A stretch of DNA of 11,527 nt, taken from NCBI GenBank assembly GCA_005879775.1, contig VBJX01000033.1, positions 1,368 to 12,894 of the forward strand. The letters are read 5' to 3'. The translations under genes were made by a program, and so were the position numbers. Positions 1-7,113 of this stretch are shown piece by piece. How positions within the stretch are numbered: position 1 is the stretch's first letter; the number at the start of each line of letters is the position of its first letter. This DNA comes from Chloroflexota bacterium. Lineage in GTDB: Bacteria; Chloroflexota; Limnocylindria; QHBO01. The notes under the pieces were generated by a model that was given only the letters and a program-made list of their open reading frames with translations, ran no database searches and was not told the DNA's origin.

Positions 1-659
1 TCGGCCAGCAGGCTACCGTGGACCTGCGGTTCGATTGCGGAACGCTGGGCGTGCGGATGAATAACCGCAACTCATGGGTCGTGACAAGTGGAACCGGTGC
101 TGCTCAGCCACGCATCGAGGCCGACAAGAGCTCGCTGATGGTGCGTCACCAGACTGATCAATGGTGGGACGCCGGACGGGAACGATGGATCGTCAGCCTG
201 CCGACCAATGTCAACTACCAGCTCACCGTGGAGCCGAATGCGGCAGATAGCCATCTCAATCTGGCCAATGGTCAATTCGTGCGCCTTGTCCTTCATCCCA
301 ATGCGGGTTCCATCGGTCTGAACCTGACAGGCGCGAGGGTCGACCAGCTGGACCTGGCACTGAACGCCGGCTCGGCCTCGATTCTGGTGGGAGCCGGCGC
401 CGACATATCTGGCGGAACACTGCACGTCAATGCCGGTTCTGTAGAGATGTGTGTCGACGGCGCCGCCGCGATGTCGTTCACAGTGCATGACAACATCACC
501 TTCTCGCACAATCTGGACGAATCGGGCCTTGGGCGAGATGGGGACACCTGGTCGTATTCCCCACCCGTTCCATCTGGCGCGGCACTCAGCTCGATCGATT
601 TGACGATCGACGGCAATGCGGGGAGCTTCACCCTCAACCCTGAAGGAGGCTGCGCATGA
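1..659 (+). CDS. Toastrack/LiaF-like beta-helical protein, 3' part (5' end outside window)
   Basis: The reading frame is open from the left edge (first whole codon at position 3) to TGA at 657-659. A GTG at 18 falls inside the domain, so it is probably not the true start. About 219 residues are visible. They begin with a strand like the start of LiaF-type toastrack domains (ATVDLRFDCGTLGV) and continue as short alternating beta-strands. Four NAGS motifs recur in the second half, as expected of a beta-solenoid sheet. No membrane segment is visible; in this family an N-terminal membrane region would lie upstream, outside the window. Such domains belong to cell-envelope stress proteins of the LiaF/DUF4097 kind, with no known enzyme activity. 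The gene overlaps the next one by ATGA, so the two are probably translated together and may form one membrane complex. The toastrack assignment is by pattern only; the exact family is uncertain. Confidence 0.7.
   Translation, partial: GQQATVDLRFDCGTLGVRMNNRNSWVVTSGTGAAQPRIEADKSSLMVRHQTDQWWDAGRERWIVSLPTNVNYQLTVEPNAADSHLNLANGQFVRLVLHPNAGSIGLNLTGARVDQLDLALNAGSASILVGAGADISGGTLHVNAGSVEMCVDGAAAMSFTVHDNITFSHNLDESGLGRDGDTWSYSPPVPSGAALSSIDLTIDGNAGSFTLNPEGGCA
643..649 (+). promoter_or_regulatory. Strong Shine-Dalgarno of the pspC-like gene
   Basis: AAGGAGG lies 6 nt before the ATG at 656, inside the last codons of the toastrack gene. It fixes the start of the PspC gene and supports initiation beyond simple coupling through the ATGA overlap. 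It is the best ribosome binding site seen in the window. Confidence 0.75.
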
Positions 660-1099
660 ATCGGCGCCTCTATCGGTCCTCGAGAGAACGCGTGATCAGT
701 GGCGTGGCCGGTGGCGTCGCCGAGTATTTCGACATCGACCCATCGATCGTGCGGATTGCCTGGGTGCTCCTGGCGATCATCACCGGCGGCGTCTTCCTGA
801 TCCTGTATGGCGTCATGTGGCTGGTGGTACCGGTGGCACCGTGGGCGCCGAGCTCGTCGGACGGCTCGTCAGGCGGGGGGGCGGCATCGGGCTCGCCTGG
901 GGCTCCCCCTCCGCGACCGCCGCGGGGCTCAGGCTCCGCCGGGCTCGTCTTCGGGCTGATCTTCGTGGGGCTGGGGCTCTACTTCCTGGCGCGGGAGTAT
1001 CTGCCGGCGTTCAACATCGACCGCCTCTGGCCGCTGGGGCTCGTCGCCCTTGGCGTCTTCCTGCTGATCGCCGCCCTGCGGCAGCGCCCCGCCGCCTGA
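656..1099 (+). CDS. PspC domain protein with C-terminal LiaF-like membrane domain
   Basis: This 147-residue membrane protein starts with a classic PspC domain (about residues 2-62). It has the LYRSSRERVISGVAGGVAEYF amphipathic opening, the DPSIVRIAWVLL signature and one or two hydrophobic helices (33-60). A Gly/Ser/Pro linker (63-96) follows, then a second hydrophobic pair (97-141) containing an LWPLGLVALGVFLL stretch typical of LiaF N-terminal/DUF5668 membrane domains. PspC proteins sense or relay envelope stress; the partner and signal here are unknown. It overlaps the upstream toastrack gene by ATGA and has a strong Shine-Dalgarno. In many bacteria the LiaF-like membrane domain and toastrack domain are in one protein; here the membrane part is fused to PspC and the toastrack is in the neighbour. 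Its last 171 bp are also coding on the opposite strand, as the tail of the giant glycosyltransferase. A run of seven G (875-881) lies in the linker. Confidence 0.88.
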   Translation: MNRRLYRSSRERVISGVAGGVAEYFDIDPSIVRIAWVLLAIITGGVFLILYGVMWLVVPVAPWAPSSSDGSSGGGAASGSPGAPPPRPPRGSGSAGLVFGLIFVGLGLYFLAREYLPAFNIDRLWPLGLVALGVFLLIAALRQRPAA

Positions 1100-4000
1100 G
1101 GCCGCCCGGCGACGAGCCTCGAACCAGTCGCGGCCGAAGAGCGCGAAGGCCGCGGCGCCCAGCGAGAGCACGGTGGCCAGCCCAAGCGACCACGTATCGG
1201 CGCTCAGCAGCTGGGCGCGCGGACCCTGCGAGGGGCTGGGGAAGACGAACGCGTAGTTCCACGGCGGCAGCGCGCGCGCGGCGCTGATGTACCAGTCCGG
1301 CATGGCCAGCGCCGAGTTGAGCGGGAAGACGAGCACGCCGGCGATCGCCGCGGCCACCAGGAAGGCGATGGCCAGCGGCCGCAGGTCCCACCTGCGGAGC
1401 CCCTCGTCCACGAAGTAGGCGACCGCGATCATCGCGAACAGGAGGGCAGTGAAGTAGTGGTACTGGAAGACGGCGCGCTCGATCCTGGCCCACGGCACGA
1501 GCTGGAAGGCGAAGGCGGCCACCACCATGACCAGGGCTGGGGAGCGACGCTTCCAGGCCATGACTCCGGCCAGCAGGATGGCCGGGACGCCCGCCCAGAA
1601 GAGGATCGGGTTGCCGCCGTTGTAGACGACGGCCAGCTGCCGATCGTCGAAGGAATGCGTGTAGAAGAAGACCGTCTTCAGGTCCAGGGGCCAGCTCCAC
1701 CACGGTGACGAGGCCGGATGCCCGGCGGTGAGACCGAAATGGAAGCCAAAGGCCTGCGAATGGAGCTCGTCGAGCGACCAGCCGTAGCCCGGGCCGAGAC
1801 CCTCGGTGGCGATCCCGTGGCCGAGCTGCAGGTAGGGGACCCACGACAGGAAGTAGACGAAGAGCGGGATCACCAGCAGGCATGCCCCGATCCAGGGCCA
1901 GGCGAAGCCGCCCATCTCACCGGGCAGCAGCCAGCGACGATCCGTCTCCGGGTGGCGCATCGACCGCCAGCCGCGGGCGATCAACAGCAGGCCGGCGACG
2001 GCGAGCATGATGTACGCCGGCCAGGCGGCCTGTGCGCCGCGGGCCAGGACCGCGAAGACCAGCTCGACCGCGTTCTTTGGCGTGCGCCCCTCCACCATCG
2101 GGTAGGCGATCGCGAAGGCCAGGCCGATCCCGCCACCGATAACCCCGATCGGCGCCAGCGAGGTGAGATCGGCCGGCGAGAGGCGCACCGGGCGGTGCCA
2201 GACGAGGAAGAGGGCAAGGGCCAGCGCCATCAGGCAGATCGCCACGAACGGCCATGGCGCCCCGATCCCGGTCGCGACCGTCAGGAAGCCGATCATGGCC
2301 ACCAGCAGGAAACGCCCGAAATGGGAACGCGCCAGCGTCAGGATCCAGAGCCCCGCAAGGGCATAGAAGCCGACCCACTTAGTGGCTGCCGCCAGCCCGA
2401 TGAGAACTCCCACGGTGGGCAGCACCCACCAGGCGCTGCGCGCCCATCGGCCTGACCAGATCTGCCAGTAGAGCAGGTACGCGGCGGCGATGAAGGTCGC
2501 CACGAAGATGTCGTTCATGGCGATCCGGCTCATGGCGTAGCTCATGCCGTCGACCGCGATGAAGATCGCCGCCAGCACCGCGATCCGGCGGCGCGGGAAG
2601 AGAGTGGCAGCCAGCAGGTAGATGAGGGCCGTCAGGAGCGAGCCGAAGATGACGCTGGCCAGCCGCCAGGCGAAGGTGTTGCTCCCCACGTCGATCTCGG
2701 CCACGGCGGTCTCGTTGCTGGCCTGGGTCGAGACGAGGAGGCGCTCGTGGTCATCGGCCTCCGAGTGATCCGAGATGTCGAACGCCATGGCCAGCGGCTC
2801 GCCCGGCAGGATGGTGGTGTCGAAGGTGGCGAAGCCGGCCGACTGGACGCCGCCGCTGCCCAGCGGGTTGATCGTCCAGACCACCGGTCCTCCGGTCTTC
2901 TGCTCGATCCCGGCGGCGTAGATGATGTTCGCGACGTCGTTCCAGCCGATGAGCCTGGGGGCCCCCGGCAGCGGCACCGTGTCGATGATGTTCAGGCCCT
3001 CGTCGAAGACCGACATCCCCCCGGTCAGTGGGCCGTGCTCGATGTCCGCCGGCAGCGGACCCACCGGCACCCAGACCTGCAGGCTGTTGCCGCTGCCGCG
3101 TGTCAGGAGCGGGCCGATTGGTGCAGATGGCAGCGGGATGTGGCCGTCGGTCCCGAGCAGGGCCGAGTCGGGCTGCAGGGTCGCGCCGTCCAGGGCGACG
3201 ATGCCGCTCTGTCCGGGGTCGGTGCCCACGATGCGAGAGGCCGTGGAACTCCCCGCCGGCGGAACGTAGGTGATGCCGCCGAACACCTGTTTGGAGCTGG
3301 CGAGCTCGGTGAGGGTCGACCGCTCGACCTCCATCACGCCGTCCGGACCCCTGAAGGCGACGATCGGATCTGACTCGGGGACCACGATCTGGTCGACGGC
3401 CGAGAGGCCGGTCTCGATCGCCCCGGTCTGGGGCGGCGGAGCCCGCTCACCGGTCGAGGCCAGGAATTCATCGGTGCCGTACACCGCCACCGTCCCGCTG
3501 GCGGAGAGGCCCACAAAGAGGCGGTTGTTGTCCTCGTCCCAGGCCAGGCTGGCCACGGCCCCCGGCGCGTTCCAGGTGGCCAGCGCCGCGCCGGTCTGGG
3601 CATCGCGGGCCGTCACCTCGTCATCCGTTCCCGCGGTGAAGGCGACCGATGCCGGACGGCCGTAGGCTGTTCGCTTGGGAGCCACGACGATCGAGCTGAC
3701 TGCCGAGTCGAGAGGGGCGTCCCAGGTGCCCTGCAGCTGGTTCGGGTTGGCCAGCACGATGCCACCGGCGATCAGGAACTTGGCGAGCGGTGGATGAGTC
3801 CACTCGTATGTGTCGCGCTTCCAGCCCTCCTGCCAATCGGCCAGCCACTCGGTGGCGGAGCGGCCGTGGTAGACCTCGTCGAAGGTCGTGGAGCGCGGCA
3901 GATCGAGCCGCCAGATCCTGAAGACGAACGAGAAGAGGACCAGGGCCACGACGAGGAGCGCGTCGATGCGGTCGAGACGGCGGAAGGGCTCAGACCGATA

Positions 4001-5644
4001 CGGATCGGTTGGATCCCGACGTAGCCAGACCCGGAGCCGGTCGAAGGTCCTGGCGCCGTCGATCGGCGTCGCTGGGGACGGCGGAGGGGTGGCCGGGAGG
4101 CCGGGAGGCATCGGCTCCGACGGCACGCCGCCGGCCAGGACGGGCACCGTCGGGCTGGCGCCCGCTGGTTGCCAGCGCCGGCGCGCTGGAGCCAGGGCCA
4201 TCGCCACCGACCGCCAGGTGAGGACCCCGACCAGGACGACCACCAGGAACGAGACGGCATACACCCCAATCGGGCTGAAGAGGGTGGCCGCCAGGAATGG
4301 GTCGCGGACCATCGGGGCGCCGCCGACGCCTGGGTTGTAGACGGAGCCCTGCACGAACGACCAGTCGTGCGTGTAGACCCAGTAGATGTTCGCGAAGAAG
4401 ATGAAGGAGAGCGCGCCGAAGATCGTCGCCGAGCGCCAGGAGCGCGCCACCAGCGGCGCTGCCAGCGCCAGCGCCGGGAACAGGTAGCGCTCGTGCACCC
4501 GGGTTGGCAGGGCGAAGAACGCAACCGCCAGCAGGAGCGACCCGGTCAGCAATCCCGCGGGGTCGTCGCGGCGCGCCACCTGCAGCAGGGCGACGATGGC
4601 AACGATCCCGAACAGGATGGCCCCCACCAGCTGCCAGGTGACCACCGTTGAGCCGATCGTCATGGCGACCCCATCGTTCGCTCCGCAGAACTTGGTGCTG
4701 GGCGAGTCGCAGCCCCACCACTGGACCTGGGAGAGGCCGCTCCACGGGTTGCGCCAGAGGTTCATGGCATTGATGGTCAGGCCCTTGTAGAGGTCCGCCG
4801 CGGCCTGGAACTTGTTGATCAGGCTGTGCGCGTCGTCGCCGGGCGCCCAGACGCCAAGCCCGAATGGGATGATCAGGCCGACCAGGGTGCCGAGCCCGGC
4901 AGCCAGCGAGGTGAGGACCCGCAGCGGATCGGCCCTGTTGGTCTGCTCGGGATCCGATGACCGGCCGAGCAGGTGTCGCTTGATGCCGACCACCGCCACC
5001 ACCGGCAGCAGGAAGGCGAACTGGAATTTGACCAGCATCGCCAGCACGGCGCCGGCCGCCGCCGCCTCCGTCCAGCCGCGCGCCAGCGCGTAGAGGCTTG
5101 CGAGGAGGACCAGCGCCCCGACCGAGTCGATCTGGCCCCAGACCGACGAGTTGAAGATCGTCCCAGGGTTGAAGAGCCAGATGGCGACCGCCACAACGCC
5201 AAGCCGCTCACCGCTCCAACGACCCAGCCAGCCATCGCCGAATCGGCGGCAGTAGGCGAAGAGGAGCCAGGCGACCCCGCCGTCGGCCAGGATGCCGGGG
5301 ACCTTGATCAGGCCTGGCGTGATGTCCACGCCGACGGTGTAGGACTGCAGCCAGCGACCGATCGAACCGATCAGCCACAGCACGTACATGTAGCCGGGCG
5401 GATAGTCGGTGAGCCCCCCTTGCCCGTAGAAGGCGCCGGGGCCCGATTGGGCCAGCTGGTGCGCCCAGATGGCAAAGTCGCCGACGTCCACGCGGAGGCC
5501 GCTCAGCGGCAGGTAGAGCCAGGCCACCACGAAGCGCAGGACGATTCCGGCCACGATCAGGGCGGCCACCAGGCTCGCCGCCTGGAGTTGGGAGCCGCGC
5601 TCGATTGGCCCTGCGCCCCGCCCCCTCACGGAGTCGCGGGTCAT
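929..5644 (-). CDS. Giant fused GT-C glycosyltransferase: Gpi18-like module + PMT (GT39) module with inserted propeller-like domain
   Basis: Multi-spanning membrane protein; residue numbers here count from an in-frame GTG at 5656. I prefer the ATG at 5644 (residue 5), because the GTG lies within a GAGGTG Shine-Dalgarno 9 nt upstream of it. Residues 25-485 resemble Gpi18-type mannosyltransferases (COG5542): VDVGDFAIW (56-64), DYPPGYMY, FNSSVWGQIDS (168-178), and TRVHERYLFPAL (385-396). A Pro-rich linker (490-560) leads to a protein O-mannosyltransferase-like module: FDEVYHG with the DE pair at 593-594, HPPLAK (621-626), FAWRLAS, SRIAMNDIF (1043-1051), ATKW, and the C-terminal VPWARIERAVFQYHYF region (1387-1402). 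Residues ~640-990 are soluble, strand-rich and absent from ordinary PMTs. By family knowledge such enzymes move sugar from polyprenyl phosphate to acceptors outside the membrane; donor and acceptor are unknown. The last ~60 residues are charged and antisense to pspC. The divergent GT2 may supply the donor. Confidence 0.85.
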   Translation of the reverse strand: MTRDSVRGRGAGPIERGSQLQAASLVAALIVAGIVLRFVVAWLYLPLSGLRVDVGDFAIWAHQLAQSGPGAFYGQGGLTDYPPGYMYVLWLIGSIGRWLQSYTVGVDITPGLIKVPGILADGGVAWLLFAYCRRFGDGWLGRWSGERLGVVAVAIWLFNPGTIFNSSVWGQIDSVGALVLLASLYALARGWTEAAAAGAVLAMLVKFQFAFLLPVVAVVGIKRHLLGRSSDPEQTNRADPLRVLTSLAAGLGTLVGLIIPFGLGVWAPGDDAHSLINKFQAAADLYKGLTINAMNLWRNPWSGLSQVQWWGCDSPSTKFCGANDGVAMTIGSTVVTWQLVGAILFGIVAIVALLQVARRDDPAGLLTGSLLLAVAFFALPTRVHERYLFPALALAAPLVARSWRSATIFGALSFIFFANIYWVYTHDWSFVQGSVYNPGVGGAPMVRDPFLAATLFSPIGVYAVSFLVVVLVGVLTWRSVAMALAPARRRWQPAGASPTVPVLAGGVPSEPMPPGLPATPPPSPATPIDGARTFDRLRVWLRRDPTDPYRSEPFRRLDRIDALLVVALVLFSFVFRIWRLDLPRSTTFDEVYHGRSATEWLADWQEGWKRDTYEWTHPPLAKFLIAGGIVLANPNQLQGTWDAPLDSAVSSIVVAPKRTAYGRPASVAFTAGTDDEVTARDAQTGAALATWNAPGAVASLAWDEDNNRLFVGLSASGTVAVYGTDEFLASTGERAPPPQTGAIETGLSAVDQIVVPESDPIVAFRGPDGVMEVERSTLTELASSKQVFGGITYVPPAGSSTASRIVGTDPGQSGIVALDGATLQPDSALLGTDGHIPLPSAPIGPLLTRGSGNSLQVWVPVGPLPADIEHGPLTGGMSVFDEGLNIIDTVPLPGAPRLIGWNDVANIIYAAGIEQKTGGPVVWTINPLGSGGVQSAGFATFDTTILPGEPLAMAFDISDHSEADDHERLLVSTQASNETAVAEIDVGSNTFAWRLASVIFGSLLTALIYLLAATLFPRRRIAVLAAIFIAVDGMSYAMSRIAMNDIFVATFIAAAYLLYWQIWSGRWARSAWWVLPTVGVLIGLAAATKWVGFYALAGLWILTLARSHFGRFLLVAMIGFLTVATGIGAPWPFVAICLMALALALFLVWHRPVRLSPADLTSLAPIGVIGGGIGLAFAIAYPMVEGRTPKNAVELVFAVLARGAQAAWPAYIMLAVAGLLLIARGWRSMRHPETDRRWLLPGEMGGFAWPWIGACLLVIPLFVYFLSWVPYLQLGHGIATEGLGPGYGWSLDELHSQAFGFHFGLTAGHPASSPWWSWPLDLKTVFFYTHSFDDRQLAVVYNGGNPILFWAGVPAILLAGVMAWKRRSPALVMVVAAFAFQLVPWARIERAVFQYHYFTALLFAMIAVAYFVDEGLRRWDLRPLAIAFLVAAAIAGVLVFPLNSALAMPDWYISAARALPPWNYAFVFPSPSQGPRAQLLSADTWSLGLATVLSLGAAAFALFGRDWFEARRRAASGGGALPQGGDQQEDAKGDEPQRPEAVDVERRQILPRQEVEPQPHEDQPEDEPGGA

Positions 5645-5759
5645 CGCTGGCGGCACCTCGTCATCGGCGCCAGATGGTGTCGCGCGCCAAGGTGGGCGAG
5701 AGTATACATCGGCCTTCTGACGGCCCCGGGAGCCGGGTGGTTGCGCTAGGGTACGGCCC
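5645..5759. promoter_or_regulatory. Divergent intergenic region with candidate -10 elements for both glycosyltransferase genes
   Basis: This 115-bp gap separates two divergent genes. It contains the palindrome GTATAC (5702-5707). Read on the minus strand this gives TATACT (5706-5701), a good -10 match, implying a leader of about 50 nt for the giant glycosyltransferase. Read on the plus strand it gives TATACA (5703-5708). A second plus-strand candidate, TAGGGT at 5747-5752, ends 7 nt before the GTG of the GT2 gene, the spacing expected of a leaderless transcript. No convincing -35 box was found at 17-18 nt for any of them. A Shine-Dalgarno-like GAGGTG for the minus gene sits at 5654-5659. These are pattern calls only. 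Confidence 0.4.
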
Positions 5760-6536
5760 GTGGCCGACCCCTCCGCCCCTTCCGAGCGCCCGCGCCTGAC
5801 CTTCTTCTTCCCTGCCTACAACGAGCAGGAGAACGTCGAGGAGACGGTCCGGCGCGCCCTGGACGAGATCGGGCCGCTGGTCCCGTCACTGGAGGTCCTC
5901 ATCGTCGACGACGGCTCCACGGACCGGACGCCGGAGCTGGCCGACGCCCTGGTCGCCGCCGACGCCCGTGTCCGGGTCGTCCACCAGCGCAACCGGGGCT
6001 ACGGCGGCGCCCTGAAGGCCGGCTTCGAGGGCGCCTGGGCCGAGCTGATCTGCTTTTCGGACGGGGACCTGCAGTTCGACCTGCGGCAGATGAGCCTGCT
6101 TCTGGATCGGCTGGCGGACACGACCAAGCCGGTCGACGCGGTGATCGGCTACCGGCTGCGGCGCATGGACCCCTTCCACCGCATCTTCATCGCCAAGACC
6201 TACAACGCCATCGTCTCGGTCGCCTTCGGGCTGCGGGTACGAGACATCGATTGCGCCATGAAGCTCTTCCGGCGCGAGGTGTTCGACGGGCTGCGCCTCG
6301 ACGCCGAAGGGCCGTTCCTCTCGGCCGAGATGCTCGTCAAGCTCCGGGCTCGCGGCGTGCGCATGGCGCAGGTCGGAGTGAACCACTACCCGCGGGCGGC
6401 GGGCACCAACACCGGCGCCAGCTTCCGCAAGATCCTGCGCACCTTCGGCGACCTGGCCAGGCTGCGCTGGGCGCTCTGGACGAACCGGGATGCGGTCCTT
6501 GGCACGCGGCCGGGCTCGGCGGAGGCCGAGAGCTAG
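5760..6536 (+). CDS. GT2 family glycosyltransferase, polyprenyl-phosphate-sugar synthase-like (DPM1-like)
   Basis: 258 residues, GTG start. The GT-A fold motifs are in order: FPAYNEQENV (17-26), IVDDGSTD (48-55, nucleotide-binding Asp pair), GYGGALKAGFEGA (80-92), and SDGDLQFD (100-107), whose D101/D103 form the metal-binding DxD-type site. RDIDCAMKLFRRE (161-173) and VNHYPRAAGTNT (207-218) match the C-terminal signature of dolichol-phosphate-mannose and undecaprenyl-phosphate-sugar synthases. No C-terminal membrane helices are present, so it resembles the short soluble or peripheral DPM1 type. The inferred reaction is transfer of mannose or glucose from a nucleotide sugar to polyprenyl phosphate at the cytoplasmic face. 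It is divergent from the giant GT-C protein, which would use such a lipid-linked sugar. There is no clear Shine-Dalgarno; a TAGGGT 7 nt before the GTG suggests possible leaderless translation. The sugar cannot be told from sequence. Confidence 0.87.
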   Translation: MADPSAPSERPRLTFFFPAYNEQENVEETVRRALDEIGPLVPSLEVLIVDDGSTDRTPELADALVAADARVRVVHQRNRGYGGALKAGFEGAWAELICFSDGDLQFDLRQMSLLLDRLADTTKPVDAVIGYRLRRMDPFHRIFIAKTYNAIVSVAFGLRVRDIDCAMKLFRREVFDGLRLDAEGPFLSAEMLVKLRARGVRMAQVGVNHYPRAAGTNTGASFRKILRTFGDLARLRWALWTNRDAVLGTRPGSAEAES

Positions 6537-6548
6537 GAGCTAGCTCTC
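6528..6548. terminator. Inverted repeat spanning two convergent stop codons (possible bidirectional terminator)
   Basis: GAGAGCTA (6528-6535) and TAGCTCTC (6541-6548) form a perfect 8-bp stem with a 5-nt loop. The plus-strand TAG (6534-6536) and the minus-strand TAG (6542-6540) both fall inside it, and the two genes are only 3 bp apart. There is no T tract on either side, so it is not a classic intrinsic terminator. A role in ending convergent transcription is inferred. Confidence 0.4.
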
Positions 6549-7094
6549 CTGCTCTTCGCTGGGCGGCCCCTTCTCGCCGCCGCCCAGGTCCACGTCGAGC
6601 GAGTTGATGAACTCGCGGAAGACAGCGAGCTTTTCGTCACTCTCGTCTCCCGGCTCGACCTGGTCCGGCTCCACGCCCGCCTCGTCCAGGACTCGCTCGT
6701 CGACGTAGATGGTCGAACCGGTGCGCACCGCCACGGCGATCGCGTCGCTGGTGCGCGAGTCGATCTCCGTCTCGCTGCCGTCGGCCAGCTCGAGGTACAG
6801 GCGGGCGTGGAAGGTGCCATCGGTCACGTTCGTGACCACCACCCGGCTGACGCTCGAGTTCAGTGCGCCGAGCATGCTCACGATCAGGTCGTGGGTGAGC
6901 GGCCGCTCGGCGGTCAGCCCCTGCAGGCGCATGGCGATTGCGTTGGCCTCGGACGGCCCGATCCAGATCGGCAGATATCGATCCCGCTCGGACTCCTTGA
7001 GGATCACCACGTGCTGGCTGGAGAGCATGTGCACCCGCACGCTTTCGACGACCATCTCGATCAGTCGGATCCGGCCATACGGCGGCTCTCCCAT
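6540..7094 (-). CDS. Bifunctional nuclease family protein (BFN/DUF151)
   Basis: 184 residues. The DUF151/BFN core runs from about residue 14 to 148: VVILKE, YLPIWIGPSEANAIAMRLQG (40-59), RPLTHDLIVSMLGAL (64-78), DGTFHARLYLELADG, DSRTSDAIAVAVRTG (112-126) and IYVDERVLDEAG. The C-terminal FREFINSLD resembles the end of many family members, followed by an acidic tail. The founding plant protein was reported to have DNase and RNase activity; bacterial homologues such as T. maritima TM0160 and M. tuberculosis Rv1829 are structurally or only loosely characterised, so enzyme activity here is unproven. The ATG at 7094 gives 13 residues before the domain; ATG at 7055 (residue 14) is an equally plausible start, and neither has a clear Shine-Dalgarno. 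It follows the PP2C-like gene by 19 bp on the same strand, so it probably shares the transcript. It converges on the GT2 gene. Confidence 0.9.
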   Translation of the reverse strand: MGEPPYGRIRLIEMVVESVRVHMLSSQHVVILKESERDRYLPIWIGPSEANAIAMRLQGLTAERPLTHDLIVSMLGALNSSVSRVVVTNVTDGTFHARLYLELADGSETEIDSRTSDAIAVAVRTGSTIYVDERVLDEAGVEPDQVEPGDESDEKLAVFREFINSLDVDLGGGEKGPPSEEQES

Positions 7095-7113
7095 GGCCCG
7101 ATTCTAGTTGAGC

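Noticed and set aside
875..881. Run of seven G in the pspC linker as a phase-variation tract
   Set aside because: The frame is intact on both sides and seven G is not unusual in such GC-rich DNA. There is no evidence of length variation from a single sequence.
616..1287. Alternative frame (223 codons) over the pspC gene
   Set aside because: Extremely Arg/Ala/Gly-rich with no domain. The overlapping PspC frame has a strong Shine-Dalgarno and conserved motifs.
5656..5656. GTG at 5656 as the start of the giant glycosyltransferase
   Set aside because: The GTG is part of GAGGTG, a Shine-Dalgarno well placed for the in-frame ATG at 5644. No ribosome binding site precedes the GTG itself.
4973..5749. 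Plus-strand open frames opposite the giant glycosyltransferase, including this one and 1718-2455
   Set aside because: Charged, low-complexity translations antisense to hydrophobic membrane segments. These are GC-driven shadows.
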